Origin: Anastatus disparis
Lineage: Eukaryota > Arthropoda > Insecta > Hymenoptera > Eupelmidae
Assembly: GCA_017163975.1 (NCBI GenBank)
Contig: JAFFSR010000363.1
Span: 586,001 to 650,000 of the forward strand
Direction of reading: 5' to 3'
DNA length: 64,000 nt
The translations under genes were made by a program, and so were the position numbers. Below, one piece after another: positions 46,346 through 56,324 of the stretch (position 1 is its first letter; each line of letters begins with the position of its first letter). The notes beneath the pieces were generated by a model. It was not told the origin of the DNA. It ran no database searches and was given only the letters and a program-made list of their open reading frames with translations.

Positions 46346-46900
46346 TGCATCATCTATAGGCTTCAGCATGAGGGTTAATGTCTTTTATCAAGACATCTAA
46401 ATGTTTTAATAATGTTAAATTTGTATTAAACCTATTCCGTTCAATCGTTGCCATTCCATTCACTAGAATATATAATTGTCCATATTTACGTGCTGCATCT
46501 TTATTAGGATGTAACGCATACACATTATGGTAAATTTGTCCACATATTCTAATAACTTGGGGTCCTTTACCTAGCAATGTATCAAAATTGGCACCACAAC
46601 TTGCGAACGCTAAAGCATTATTGTACAACCTAACATTTCGTCGAAAATCAATACTTTTTTCCGTTAATTCAGTTGCTAAAAACTTTAATTGTTCAGAGTA
46701 AGGAGGAATTTCTAGCAATTCTACTTTACCTTTATGAAAACAATTGGAGAAATCGTTACTTTTAGTATATTCGAAAGCAAAATGTTTTTTATCACAATAA
46801 ACACATGTATTTGTCATGGAACCAATGTAATTTTCAAATAAGAGATTTTCATCGAAATATAGTTTCGCTATACAACTAATTAGTTTTAAGTTAATTTTTT
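46346..46900 (-). pseudogene. Helitron Rep N-terminal zinc-finger region, copy E4 (open)
   Basis: A 155-aa open frame (46350-46817). A zinc-finger-like C-x2-C near residues 5-8 and C-x-H near 22-24 (CVYCDKKHF, NCFHKGKV) come first, then LRRNVRLYNNALAFASCGAN-like sequence, LGKGPQVIRICGQIYHN, HPNKDAARKYGQLYIL and DINPHAEAY. This block normally precedes Rep in animal Helitrons. It is intact here and broken in E1 (7481-8048). Confidence 0.85.
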
Positions 46901-46984
46901 CATTTTATTTCTTTCATTTTTTTCTACTTTGCCTTTTATTGTTTTATCAATAACTGTGTTCAATACGATATTATGATTGTTTTT

Positions 46985-48060
46985 ATAATCATTATTATTG
47001 TAATTTTCATTATAATTATTGTCTTTAATTTTTAATCGTTTGTTAGTAATATCGGCATTTTACAATTTTTGATTTTCAATTTATACTATTCTCTCATATT
47101 CATTATATTGTTCATTATTAATTTTTCTTTAAGAGGTTGCCGTATCTCTGTCCTTTTCTAATTAAAAAATTGACATTTTTCCCATAATTAGCAACTAGAG
47201 GCAAAAATAAAGAGATGGTTTCGATGTGTTTAATAAAATGTAATAATTTCTCTGATTAGGATAAATTAATTTGATTGCTTCGTTTTTAAGAAAAGTTGGA
47301 ATAACTTAGAAAATTAAAAATTAGTGTCAAATAATGGGATTTTCAAGTTATTCCAACTTTTCTTGAAAATAAAGCGGTGGAATGAAATTATTCTTATCAG
47401 AGAAAATATTGTTTTCTATTATACGAATCGAAACTATCTCTTTATTTTTGCCTCGAGTTATTAGTTTTTATAAAAAATAAATTTTAAACAGATTCGGTAA
47501 AACAGGTAACTGTATCGGTATACGGCTGATTCTTAATTTTCATATAATCTTCTTTTTTACGAAAAGCTTCATTCGCACGTATTCGTTCCAATTTATCAAT
47601 ATTTATTCTTTGCTTGGATTTAAATTTTATCATCTTCGTATTCTCTAATTTTATTCTATATTTTTCTGGTTGTTTTTCTTTAATTTTTATGAAAGCTTCT
47701 TCCTTTCACAAATCCTTATTCGTACGTATTTGTTCCAATTTATCAGTACTTATTTTTTCCTTGAATTTTAATTTTGTTATCTTAGTATTTTCTAATTTTT
47801 CTTCATATTTTTCGGTTGTTTTTCTTTAATTTTTCTATAAGCTTCTTTCTTACGTAAAGCCTTATTCGCACGTATTTGTTCCAATTTATCAGTACTTATT
47901 TTTCCCTTGAATTGCAATTTGATTATCTTAGTATTTTCTAATTTCTGTTTATATTCATTTGGTTGTCCTTTTTTTATTTTCATATAAGCTTTTTTCTTTC
48001 GTAAAGCTTGTTGAATACATCTTAGTTTTAATTTATCATTACTTTTTTTTCTTGCATTTA
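46985..48060 (-). pseudogene. Charged repeat region of Helitron E4 (partly open)
   Basis: Repeats of about 45 residues with the core KLEQIRANKALRKKEAYRKI KE, ENTKIIKLQFKGKISTDKLE; an open 63-aa piece is at 47792-47983. At least four units are visible between 47540 and 48060, and further Helitron sequence continues at 46985-47130 beyond a MITE (47129-47536). Rich in Lys and Glu; helix and coiled coil likely. It lies between the linker and the zinc-finger region. Confidence 0.65.
47129..47536. mobile_element. TTAA foldback MITE, family 2, second copy
   Basis: 400 bp between TTAA at 47129-47132 and 47533-47536; nearly identical to 39669-40076, including GGTTTCGATGTG and GGTAACTGT(G/A)TCGGTATAC. 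Inserted in the charged-repeat region of E4. Confidence 0.85.
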
Positions 48061-48593
48061 CATAATAATGTCTTTTTCTGAATTTTTTTTATATTTATGT
48101 AATTGTTTTGTTACCATTTTCCTATTAAGTCTTGTTACAAATAAAGCTTCTTTTTCATCTGTTTCTTTTGATTCTATTTCTTCTTCATTTAATCTAATCT
48201 CAACAGTTCTAATTTTATCATTGTTATAATTTAAGTGGATATCATCGATTTCCATTATATCAGTATCTGGTTTTGAAAAATTTGTATCTGAAATGTCATT
48301 GTCAATTTCCATGAAAATTGTTTCATGATTCGAATTCTTTTGTTTACGATACATTTCTATGATCTCTTTTTGTTCTGCTAATAAATGAATTTGTTAATTT
48401 TTTTCTTTAATAGGTCAAGCTCGGCGAAATCTAAATAAAGTGGTATTTGATTTCGATGTTGCTCATGACAAAAACTCCTCCTCATCATGTCTGGTGGGTT
48501 ATCGTTATTCATATTTGCATTATTATAAGTTTGCGAAACTGGAAACATTCTTATTTGTTGCGTTTCAAGAATTCTTGGTAAATGTAATCGCAT
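48061..48593 (-). pseudogene. Acidic linker after Ulp1, Helitron E4 (mostly open)
   Basis: Two frames: 48378-48593 (QQIRMFPVSQTYNNANMNND, RRSFCHEQHRNQIPLYLDFA ELDLL) and 48058-48354 (RKQKNSNHETIFMEIDNDIS, IMEIDDIHLNYNNDKI, LNEEEIESKETDEKEALFV). Acidic and low in hydrophobics, no known domain. It connects Ulp1 to the charged repeats. A small frame break separates the two. Confidence 0.75.
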
Positions 48594-49097
48594 TTAAGAA
48601 ACATCATATCTCAAACAACATGGACATAAATCATAAAGTATTGCAACAGCAAAAGTAATTGCAAAAACGCCACAATCATAATTATTTGTTTGTGATTGTA
48701 CTGTTTCGAATATTTTGGTCAATTCTGATTTGTTTGGAAATAATCTGTTTATATAAATTTTACCCTTATCTTGTAGATAGTTAAGATTTAAACTGTCATA
48801 TATATGAATTATTTTATTATTATAATACATGCGAATCCAGTGGCCTTTTTCTAAATTTCCGGAAAATAATAATTCTATAAATTTTCCATCAATCGGTACT
48901 GAATAAAGATATTGTGGTCTTTGAATTGGTAAAGTTGATGGCATGTTAAATAAGGTGCACTGGTTCAAAATATTATTAAATTCTAATATATGAATATCAA
49001 TTAACATGGGAGCAATTCCACTATACAATCCTTTTCCTTTAACAATCAATTTATCTTTCTCAGTCAAAATCATTATTGAAAATTGAAATTCTTTCAA
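48594..49097 (-). CDS. Ulp1-like (C48) cysteine protease, Helitron E4
   Basis: An open 167-aa frame, the best preserved of three. Candidate catalytic residues are His86 (GHW), Asp101 (IYDSLN), Gln136 and Cys142 (QTNNYDCGVFA), the arrangement of Ulp1/SENP-type peptidases that process SUMO-like modifiers. The fold core is short, as is common in transposon-borne versions. It is on the Helitron strand at the 5' end, and in an intact element it may be fused to the following linker. What it cleaves is unknown: maturation of the Helitron polyprotein or host SUMO are both possible. This ORF may be only a surviving fragment. Confidence 0.8.
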   Translation of the reverse strand: MKEFQFSIMILTEKDKLIVKGKGLYSGIAPMLIDIHILEFNNILNQCTLFNMPSTLPIQRPQYLYSVPIDGKFIELLFSGNLEKGHWIRMYYNNKIIHIYDSLNLNYLQDKGKIYINRLFPNKSELTKIFETVQSQTNNYDCGVFAITFAVAILYDLCPCCLRYDVS

Positions 49098-49330
49098 GAA
49101 TTCTAATTTATTTTTAATGAACTTTTTTTAAAGATATTCGCAATAGAATTGCTTTTATATCATTAATTCAATTTACTGCCTTTTTACTTTGAAAAGCTAA
49201 AAAAAATAGAAATTATGAAAATTACCATAAATTAACATTATATAATATGCTATGTAATATGATAAAAAAATAATAATATAATTTGTAAAAATAATATAAC
49301 GATAAAAAAATGGTTATTTTCGACAATTAT
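49098..49330 (-). other. 5' non-coding end of Helitron E4
   Basis: Matches the 5' end of E2 (22655-22870) in inverse: AATAACCATTTTTT, CGTTATATTATTTTTACAAA, ACTGCCTTTTTACTTTGAAA. Homology ends at about 49325 in TATATAT. No typical 5'-TC start could be fixed. Confidence 0.55.
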
Positions 49331-49339
49331 ATATATGCT

Positions 49340-49688
49340 AGGGGGTACCCTCCTTCTTGCTTCGCTCGTCAATCTCCAATATTTAATTTAATTTACGTCG
49401 AGAAAGATTTATTTATGTTAAAATATATGTTACATGGTCCAGAGACACTTTGTTATGATTTAAGAAATAGTAAAATTAAAAAAATTTCTTCGAATACGTT
49501 TTGTAATTTAATTATTTTTGAAGATAATGGTTTCCCAAAAAGCAAAAGAAAAAATAGTAAATCAAATAACTATTATTATAATAAAAAAAATGATGAACAA
49601 CAAATAAAACTTGATAACTCAATGTTAGTACCATATAATTCAACATTACTTAAAAAATACAATTGTCATATAAATGTAGAATATTAGG
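49340..49688 (+). pseudogene. Fragment of a different Helitron Rep
   Basis: The plus-strand frame contains MLHGPETLCYDL, FCNLIIFEDNGFPKSKRK and LDNSMLVPYNSTLLKKYNCH INVEY-stop. The HGP...GFP.. VPYN..LLKKYNCHINVE pattern is the central Helitron Rep block, but residues differ strongly from E1, E2 and E4, so it is another family or a very old copy. It has the opposite strand to E4. Nothing else of this element is recognisable. Confidence 0.65.
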
Positions 49689-50177
49689 CATCAATAATAA
49701 GTATAAGATCTGAAGTACAAGGATCTCATTGATGTATATAGCATTAATAAATAATTTATCATTTACTTAAATCATTAAATCTATAAATTTTTTTATTATA
49801 AATATATTTCTATATATTTCTATATTTTTAACGAGGTATATATGTAGGCGTACGACGCGATTAATAATTTTAAAAACTATTTTTTACACTATAATTTTTA
49901 TAATTTTAATAAATTAGAATTAAAATGTATGCACCAATGAATATATTATGAAAAGTAACAACTTCTATTTAATTAAACTTTAAATTAACTACCCTTACCA
50001 GTATATGGAATCATAAACATATACCATCACTACTTATATATCTCTTGAAATCAAATCGTATTATCATGCCATTCGAAAATATATTTAGATTAGACCCATT
50101 TTGATAGAAAAATTTTGTCTTTGTTACTGAAAAAATATGTGCTTAATAAAATAACCAATTCAAATTATTACTGTTAC
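49689..50177. other. AT-rich spacer
   Basis: No gene, inverted repeat or array stands out. Confidence 0.5.
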
Positions 50178-50638
50178 TACTATTATACTAAAGTGAAGAA
50201 TTATGACTTTTTTTTCTTACGTGAATATCTTTTGCATTATTGTCACATACATACACACACATACACCAGTGCATCTTTAACATACACATATACACTTTCG
50301 CCTTTAACACACACATATACACATACACATACATACACACATACACATATACACATACACATGCACACATACACATACACACATATACACATACATAATA
50401 TCCGTCACTCCGTCTCCGTCATCGTCTCTTCGTATCCGTCTCTCAAATTACATGTCTCCGTCTCCGTTTCTTTGTCTTTTCGTCTCCGTATCTCCGTCTC
50501 CCCGTCTCCGTCTCTCCATCACCGTTTCTCCGTCACTGTCACTCCATTTCCGACTTTCCATCTTCGCTTCTTTGTCTCTCCGTCTCCGTTTCTCTTTCCC
50601 TGTTTTTCCGTCTTCGTTTCGACAATAATGCGATGTGA
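50178..50638 (+). mobile_element. Short Helitron-like unit 1 (CA array plus CTCCGT array)
   Basis: It starts ATTATACTAAAGTGAAGAAT, then CTTACGTGAATATCTTTTGC and ATTATTGTCACATA, then an ACACATACAC array (to about 50395) and a degenerate CGTCTCCGTTTCT array (to about 50620). The start resembles the Helitron terminus at 1024 and 2538 (TATTATATTAAAGTGAA). No genuine coding sequence. Confidence 0.6.
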
Positions 50639-50671
50639 TAATATATATATATATATATATATATTATCATA

Positions 50672-51135
50672 TCATTATATTGAAGTGAAGAATTAAGACT
50701 TTTTCTTACGTGAATATCTTTTGCATTATTGTCACATACAAACATACACATACACACGTGCACCTTTAGCACCAACACACACACATACTCATATACATAC
50801 ACACATATACATATAACCATGCACATGTTCACATATACAAATATCCATACACATAAGCTTTCTATTATATACATATACGCATACACAATATTCGTGACCC
50901 CGTCTCCGTCATCATCTCTTCGTATCCGTTTCTTCGTCTCTCCATCTCCGTCTGTCTATATCCGTCTCTTTGTCTCCATTTCGCCATTACCGCCTCTTTG
51001 TCTCCGTCTCCGTTTTTCCGTTTCCGTTTCTTTGTCTCCGTTTCTCCGTGTCCGTTTCTCCGTGTCCGTTTCTCCGTCTCTGTTTCTCCATCTCTGTTTC
51101 TCCGTCTCCGTTTCTCCGTTTCCGTCTCTCAGTAA
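50672..51135 (+). mobile_element. Short Helitron-like unit 2
   Basis: Same architecture as 50178-50638: AAGTGAAGAATTAAGACT, CTTACGTGAATATC, a CA-rich array to about 50890, and a CTCCGT/TTTCT array to about 51130. Preceded by (TA)n at 50641-50664 and followed by a (TA)n of about 75 bp. Confidence 0.6.
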
Positions 51136-51146
51136 TTACATTACTA

Positions 51147-51149
<3 letters not shown>

Positions 51150-51226
<77 letters not shown>
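51150..51226. repeat. (TA)n microsatellite
   Basis: About 75 bases of uninterrupted TA, one of the longest in the window, separating units 2 and 3. Confidence 0.9.
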
Positions 51227-51233
<7 letters not shown>

Positions 51234-51261
51234 CTTCATATATATATAAATATATATTATT

Positions 51262-51475
51262 ATATTTATTATATCAAAGTGAAGAATTAAAACTTTTTTT
51301 TTCTTACGTGAATATATTTTGCATTATTGTCACACGCACACACACGCACACGCACACGCACACGCGCGAACACACACACACACACACAATATCTGTCACT
51401 CCGTCTCCATCATCGTTTCTGCGTCTCCGTTTCTCCAACTCCATGTCTCCGTTTCTCCGTCTCCGTTAAGCTCGT
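51262..51475 (+). mobile_element. Short Helitron-like unit 3
   Basis: Starts TTATATCAAAGTGAAGAATT, then CTTACGTGAATATATTTTGC, a CACACGCACACG array and a short CTCCGTTTCTCC array ending GTCTCCGTTAAGCTCG. Confidence 0.6.
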
Positions 51476-52423
51476 AAAATATTAAAATCAAGTTTCTCTT
51501 ATCAGTTAATCCAGTAACCTACCATATTTAATATTAATAATTTTACTTCAATTAAATTTTAATTGAAATAGAAATCTCAATACTTCTATTAATAAATAAC
51601 AATAAACATTTGAATCATTGAAGCGTAAACAAATACAAAAATATATTGTTAAAAGATTGACTTCGGATGTCAATGAAAATATTAGTCTAGACCTAATTAA
51701 GTGTTATGATTTAATTTAATATGTCATTAACTAATCGTTTATTATTTATAAAATTATTCTATATTTGAATTTAAATTAAATTTTCATTCTAATTGACAAG
51801 GTAGCATTTGTTTCAGAAAATAATAGCTAAGTTCTAATCAATAGTTTTATGTAATACATACTTTTTTTCATACCAAAGAAATTCGTATTATCTTCTTTCC
51901 CCTTTTTTTCATATATATATATATATATATAGATAAAGCGTAAATAGTTTATTAATTTTTTTTATTCAAAAAATTATTGAATGTTTCAATGTAAATTGAA
52001 TTTTTATTCTAATTAAATTCTATATGATTACCCTTTAGCTTTAGTAGCTTAGACAATAGCATTTATCTATAAAAGTTTATCAGTTAATAAACAGGTAATA
52101 GTTTTTTTAATTTAATGAAAATGTTAGTCACGATTTAATTGAATGTCCTGATATAAGTTAATATGTTACTTAATTAATCGTCTCTACATATGATTTGAGG
52201 AATAAGAGGAATCAGCTAAGAAAGAGCTAAAATAACGTAAAATAATGTTAAAAAAACAGGGAAAAATTTGAGGATTTCTGATGGATTACCTGAGAAGGAG
52301 TTAAGATTACATAAAATAACGTAGAATAACGTAAAAAAATGGAAAAAAATGAGGATCAAATTACGGTAAAGGGAAGAAAAAAAGAAAAGAAAAGGAGGAG
52401 CTTGGTAGTAAAATTTTTCTTAC

Positions 52424-52430
<7 letters not shown>
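51476..52430. other. AT-rich spacer with an old internal duplication
   Basis: No gene. Two stretches, about 51672-51737 and 52118-52180, share AATGAAAATRTTAGTC, then ATTTAATTGA/ATTAAGTG and GTTAATATGT-like sequence followed by TAATTAATCGT or TAACTAATCGT, suggesting a diverged duplication about 0.45 kb apart. (TA)n at 51911-51930. At 52430-52482 a (TA)n leads into repeat R. Confidence 0.45.
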
Positions 52431-52488
<58 letters not shown>

Positions 52489-53972
52489 CATTAAGAAAAG
52501 TTCATTCTAAAAAGAACTAAAATAAAAATTATATTGAGTTATTTCTAAGAATTGTATTCTTCAATTTATTTACAGTTATTTACGGATATTTGCAGTATCT
52601 ACATTTAAAAAATGTATAAATGATAGTAAACAATTATTATTTATCTCCAGCCTGACGCTTTTATATTGTTATTTACAGTTAAAATATTTTCTTATAATCA
52701 TTTATTTATTCACAGTATTATTCTACTTTTACAAAATAATTTTCATACTAGGTGATGAAATATTTTACTATAAGATAATATATATAGATGTTGCATATCA
52801 TGATTTTCTAATGTATAGAATACAAAATTCAATTAATAGAATTTTTAAATTTTGGATATGGGAACACTTTTTATAAATAAATTTTTAATAACTCTGAATA
52901 ATGTTAAATTTTTTAAATAACTCCTGGAATTAAATGCTAATTAATTTTAGTTTTGACATGAAATTAATTATTTATGTTGGAAACGTATTTAATAAAATAA
53001 TATAACTATTCATAAGTTATTACTTAATAATAATTTCTTAAACTATTTATTCATAGTTTACAATAATGTCAAATATATGATTATCATTTAAATAATTTTT
53101 ATAAAATATTATGTAAATTTTTATAAGTATAAATTATTTAAGGAGATGTAAAATGGACAGTACACTTGCACCCATAAGTATTGACTATATTTCAATTGTA
53201 TTTCAAAATTTCGAATAAAAAGATGCATTTACATATAGTACGTACCACGAAGATTATTCAGTTAAATTTTTAAATAAATTTATTCATTGGTAATTGAGAA
53301 GTTTGGGTTCCAATATTATTTATTGAAATTTTTCTATTTAGGATCAGAAATCTAATTATCTTGAAAACTAATGATTGGATTAGTTTTAAAATTCAAATAA
53401 ATAATCATCATGGTACATACAAGTTAATACATTCCTTTTATGGAAATTCAGCAATAGAATGGAAAGACAATTAAACATGACAGTCGAATGGAAAGACAGT
53501 CGTATTCAGTGTCCGTTTTATATCTCCTTATAGTGAAATATAATTAAGCTTTGACAACAAATTCAACATAATGAAATAATTGTACTTTCAATTATCATAT
53601 TTAATACAAATTTTAAAGTGATATTATAGAAAATTATTTTTTTCCTCATTTATAATTAATGTTTTGCAAATAATAAGTAATTTTTTTTCTAAAATGTTCA
53701 CTATTTTAAGGGAAATTTTATTTCTATCTAGACGGTTCATAAATATAAATTCATAATTATAGACCTAATCAGAAAAATTTATTCGTATTTTATATATTTT
53801 CCTATCTTTATAATTGACTATTAAAAAAAATTTAATATTGAATAAATAAGTTTTTAAGATTTTATTTTATAAAATTTTTGTTAAAACGATAATAATAAAA
53901 ATATTTTTATATCATGTAATGATAATTTTTCAAATAAGGTAATTTGATATAATTTAAAAATTAATGTTTTTC

Positions 53973-54377
53973 TTAAGGGGTGTCCTCATACCGGCACAGA
54001 GATCTACCTTATCTACATTTAAATTATGCATTTTAATAAAAATTCAACTATTTTTGACTAAAATTCATAGAAGAGGCACATTCCTAACATTCTAAAGAAT
54101 TTATTGCAACGTTAAAAGACAGAATAACAGTGAAAATTAAGACAAAAACTGCATAATACGATTATTTATAACTACATTGAAAAGTTAATCGTATTAAGCA
54201 GTTTTCGCCTTTATTTTTACCGTTATATTGTCTTTTAACGTTGCAATAAATTCTTTGGCATGTTAAGAATGTGCCTCTCCTACGAATTTCAGTCATAAAT
54301 ATTCAAATTTTTATTGAAATTCATAATTTAAATGTAGATAAGGTAGAACTCTATGTCGGTATGAGGATTCCCCTTAA
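53973..54377. mobile_element. TTAA foldback MITE, family 4 (GGGGTGTCCTCATACCG ends)
   Basis: TTAA at 53973-53976 and 54374-54377. The arms GGGGTGTCCTCATACCGGCA and GGGGAATCCTCATACCGACA (inverted) continue through TACCTTATCTACATTTAAAT and meet near 54170. Copies A and B of R lack it. Confidence 0.85.
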
Positions 54378-54725
54378 TAAAAATATTATTGCTTCAATGT
54401 AATGCAATTTAATATGTTTAATTGTTAACAATTTTTATATAAATGACAATTTATTTAAATACAAACACGTGTACAAATGAAAATGTGATTGAGGTTAAAT
54501 GTATGTTATTTACAAAAAAATTGTTAAAAAGTAACTTTTTAAATAATATATTTTTATGAAAACTAATTCAAATACTTTATTACTTTAATGATAACTAAAT
54601 AAAATTTTAATTTAATAAATTTAGTTACACAATTATAAATATATAATATGTATATAATTGTTCATCAAATAAAATTATTAAATTTTTATTAAATATTAAA
54701 AAATAATTATTACAATAGATTGTAG

Positions 54726-56324
54726 CCCACATAGCACCTAAGCTTCCAGAAAGCTTTCAGGAAGCTTCCAAAAAAGGTTCGGAAAGTTCCTGGAAGCTCC
54801 CATGTAAGCTTCCTGAAAGCGTAAAATATTCCGTGCACTTTTCTTTCAGAAAGATTCAATGGAAGATTCCAGGAAGTTTCAGTGAAAGAAATCAGTAAGC
54901 TTCCATGGAAGCTAGCATAAATACCCTTTAAATCTTACAAGAAGCTTTCAAGGAAGATTGCCGTAAGGTTCCAAAAGTACTTTATGGAAGCTTCCATAAA
55001 AAAATGCTAGAAGCCTCCAGGAAGATTCCAGTGTAAGTTTCCCGGAGTCTTTATGAAAGTCAATAATTCAAATATCAATTGGTTAATTTTATCCTTTTTC
55101 ACCGTTCGAAAGGTATTTTGTTACGATTCTGTTCAACATTCTATTTTTTATTCTATATTTTACAAATATTTGCTGTGAAAAGCACATATTTACATACAAC
55201 ATACTATTTTATATACTATTATATGATATTTATACGTCAATACATATTCACATATATTAGGATTTACGTATAATTATAAAGACGCATTTACATTTTTAAG
55301 GCGGGTGCTGTGAATTTTTAGTTTTCACTATTAATTTTTAGTTAGTGAAAGCACACAAAATATTATGCTTTTTTTAGGAAAAATCTCTCATCTGATAAAA
55401 TTCATGTATTCAAAACATTGTAAAGATATTTAGATTTTGTAATTAATTTATTTAATTTCTAAAATTTTATTAAATTAACGACTTTTTCTTAAAAAATAAC
55501 ATATTTTTTGTGTTCTTATTCATTGATTAAAATCAATATTAATAACAATTTTTTATCGAAAGATACACAATTATAAAAAATTTTCAATCATTTGAAATGT
55601 AATCTGTTTTATTTTATATTTAAATAATCTGCTATAAATTTTGTAAATTAAAAAGAATATTAGACATTAATTTAATAGAAAAAAAATACAATATTTGTAA
55701 TCTATAAAATTAAATTAATGTAAGGCAGACACTACACCTGTACTCATAAATATTGCCTGACTTTTCATTTTATTGTAAAATTTTAGGAAAAAAAATGCAT
55801 TAGCTTATAGTATGTACCATGAAGATTATTCTAATACATTTTTAAATAAATTCATTCATCAGTTATTTAAAATGTTGGAGTCCAATGATATATATTAAAA
55901 TTGTTCGATTTTGTACCAGAAATACAAAATTCTTATGAACAAAGAAATAGATTAATTTAAAAATGCAACTGAATAATTTTCATGATATTTACTACAAGCT
56001 AATGTATTTTTTTTTGAAACTTTGCAATAACTTTCTGGGGACATTGACATATCCTTCCTGTAATATTATGCGAAAGGCTGCAGGAAGTTTAAATAGAATC
56101 TCCCGCAAAATGTTACTGCAAGCTTTCTGCAAGATGTAAAGTAATCTTCCAAATAACATTCGGATATAACTTTTCGGAAGCTTACTGGAACCTATTTCGT
56201 AATGCTCGATTTAGCCCTCATGGAATGTTACATGTAAGCTTACCTTAACCTTCCGTAAAGCTTTCATTGGAATCTTCCTCGAACCTTTCGACGAAAGCTT
56301 CCCGAATCTTTTGTGCTATGTGGG
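54726..56324. mobile_element. 1.6-kb TIR element (CCCACATAGCAC) with AG target duplication
   Basis: Perfect 12-bp ends CCCACATAGCAC...GTGCTATGTGGG. Several hundred bases at each side are filled with AAGCTTCC/GGAAGCTT and related units in both orientations. The empty site is known from copies A and B of R (GATTGTAGTTAAAT), giving a 2-bp AG duplication. No coding sequence. The core at 55720-56035 is related to repeat R itself. Confidence 0.85.
55720..56035 (+). repeat. Diverged R-related core within the CCCACATAGCAC element
   Basis: Aligns by eye to R copy C 53150-53470 in the same direction: ATAGTATGTACCATGAAGAT TATTC, TTTTTAAATAAATTCATTCA, GTCCAAT, and a CATGATA..TAC..CAAG segment. Clearly more diverged than the R copies are from each other. 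Confidence 0.6.

Noticed and set aside
50115..51469. 193- to 246-aa frames rich in His/Thr/Tyr and Ser/Val/Pro
   Set aside because: Translations of the CA and CTCCGT arrays and TA tracts, open in several frames.
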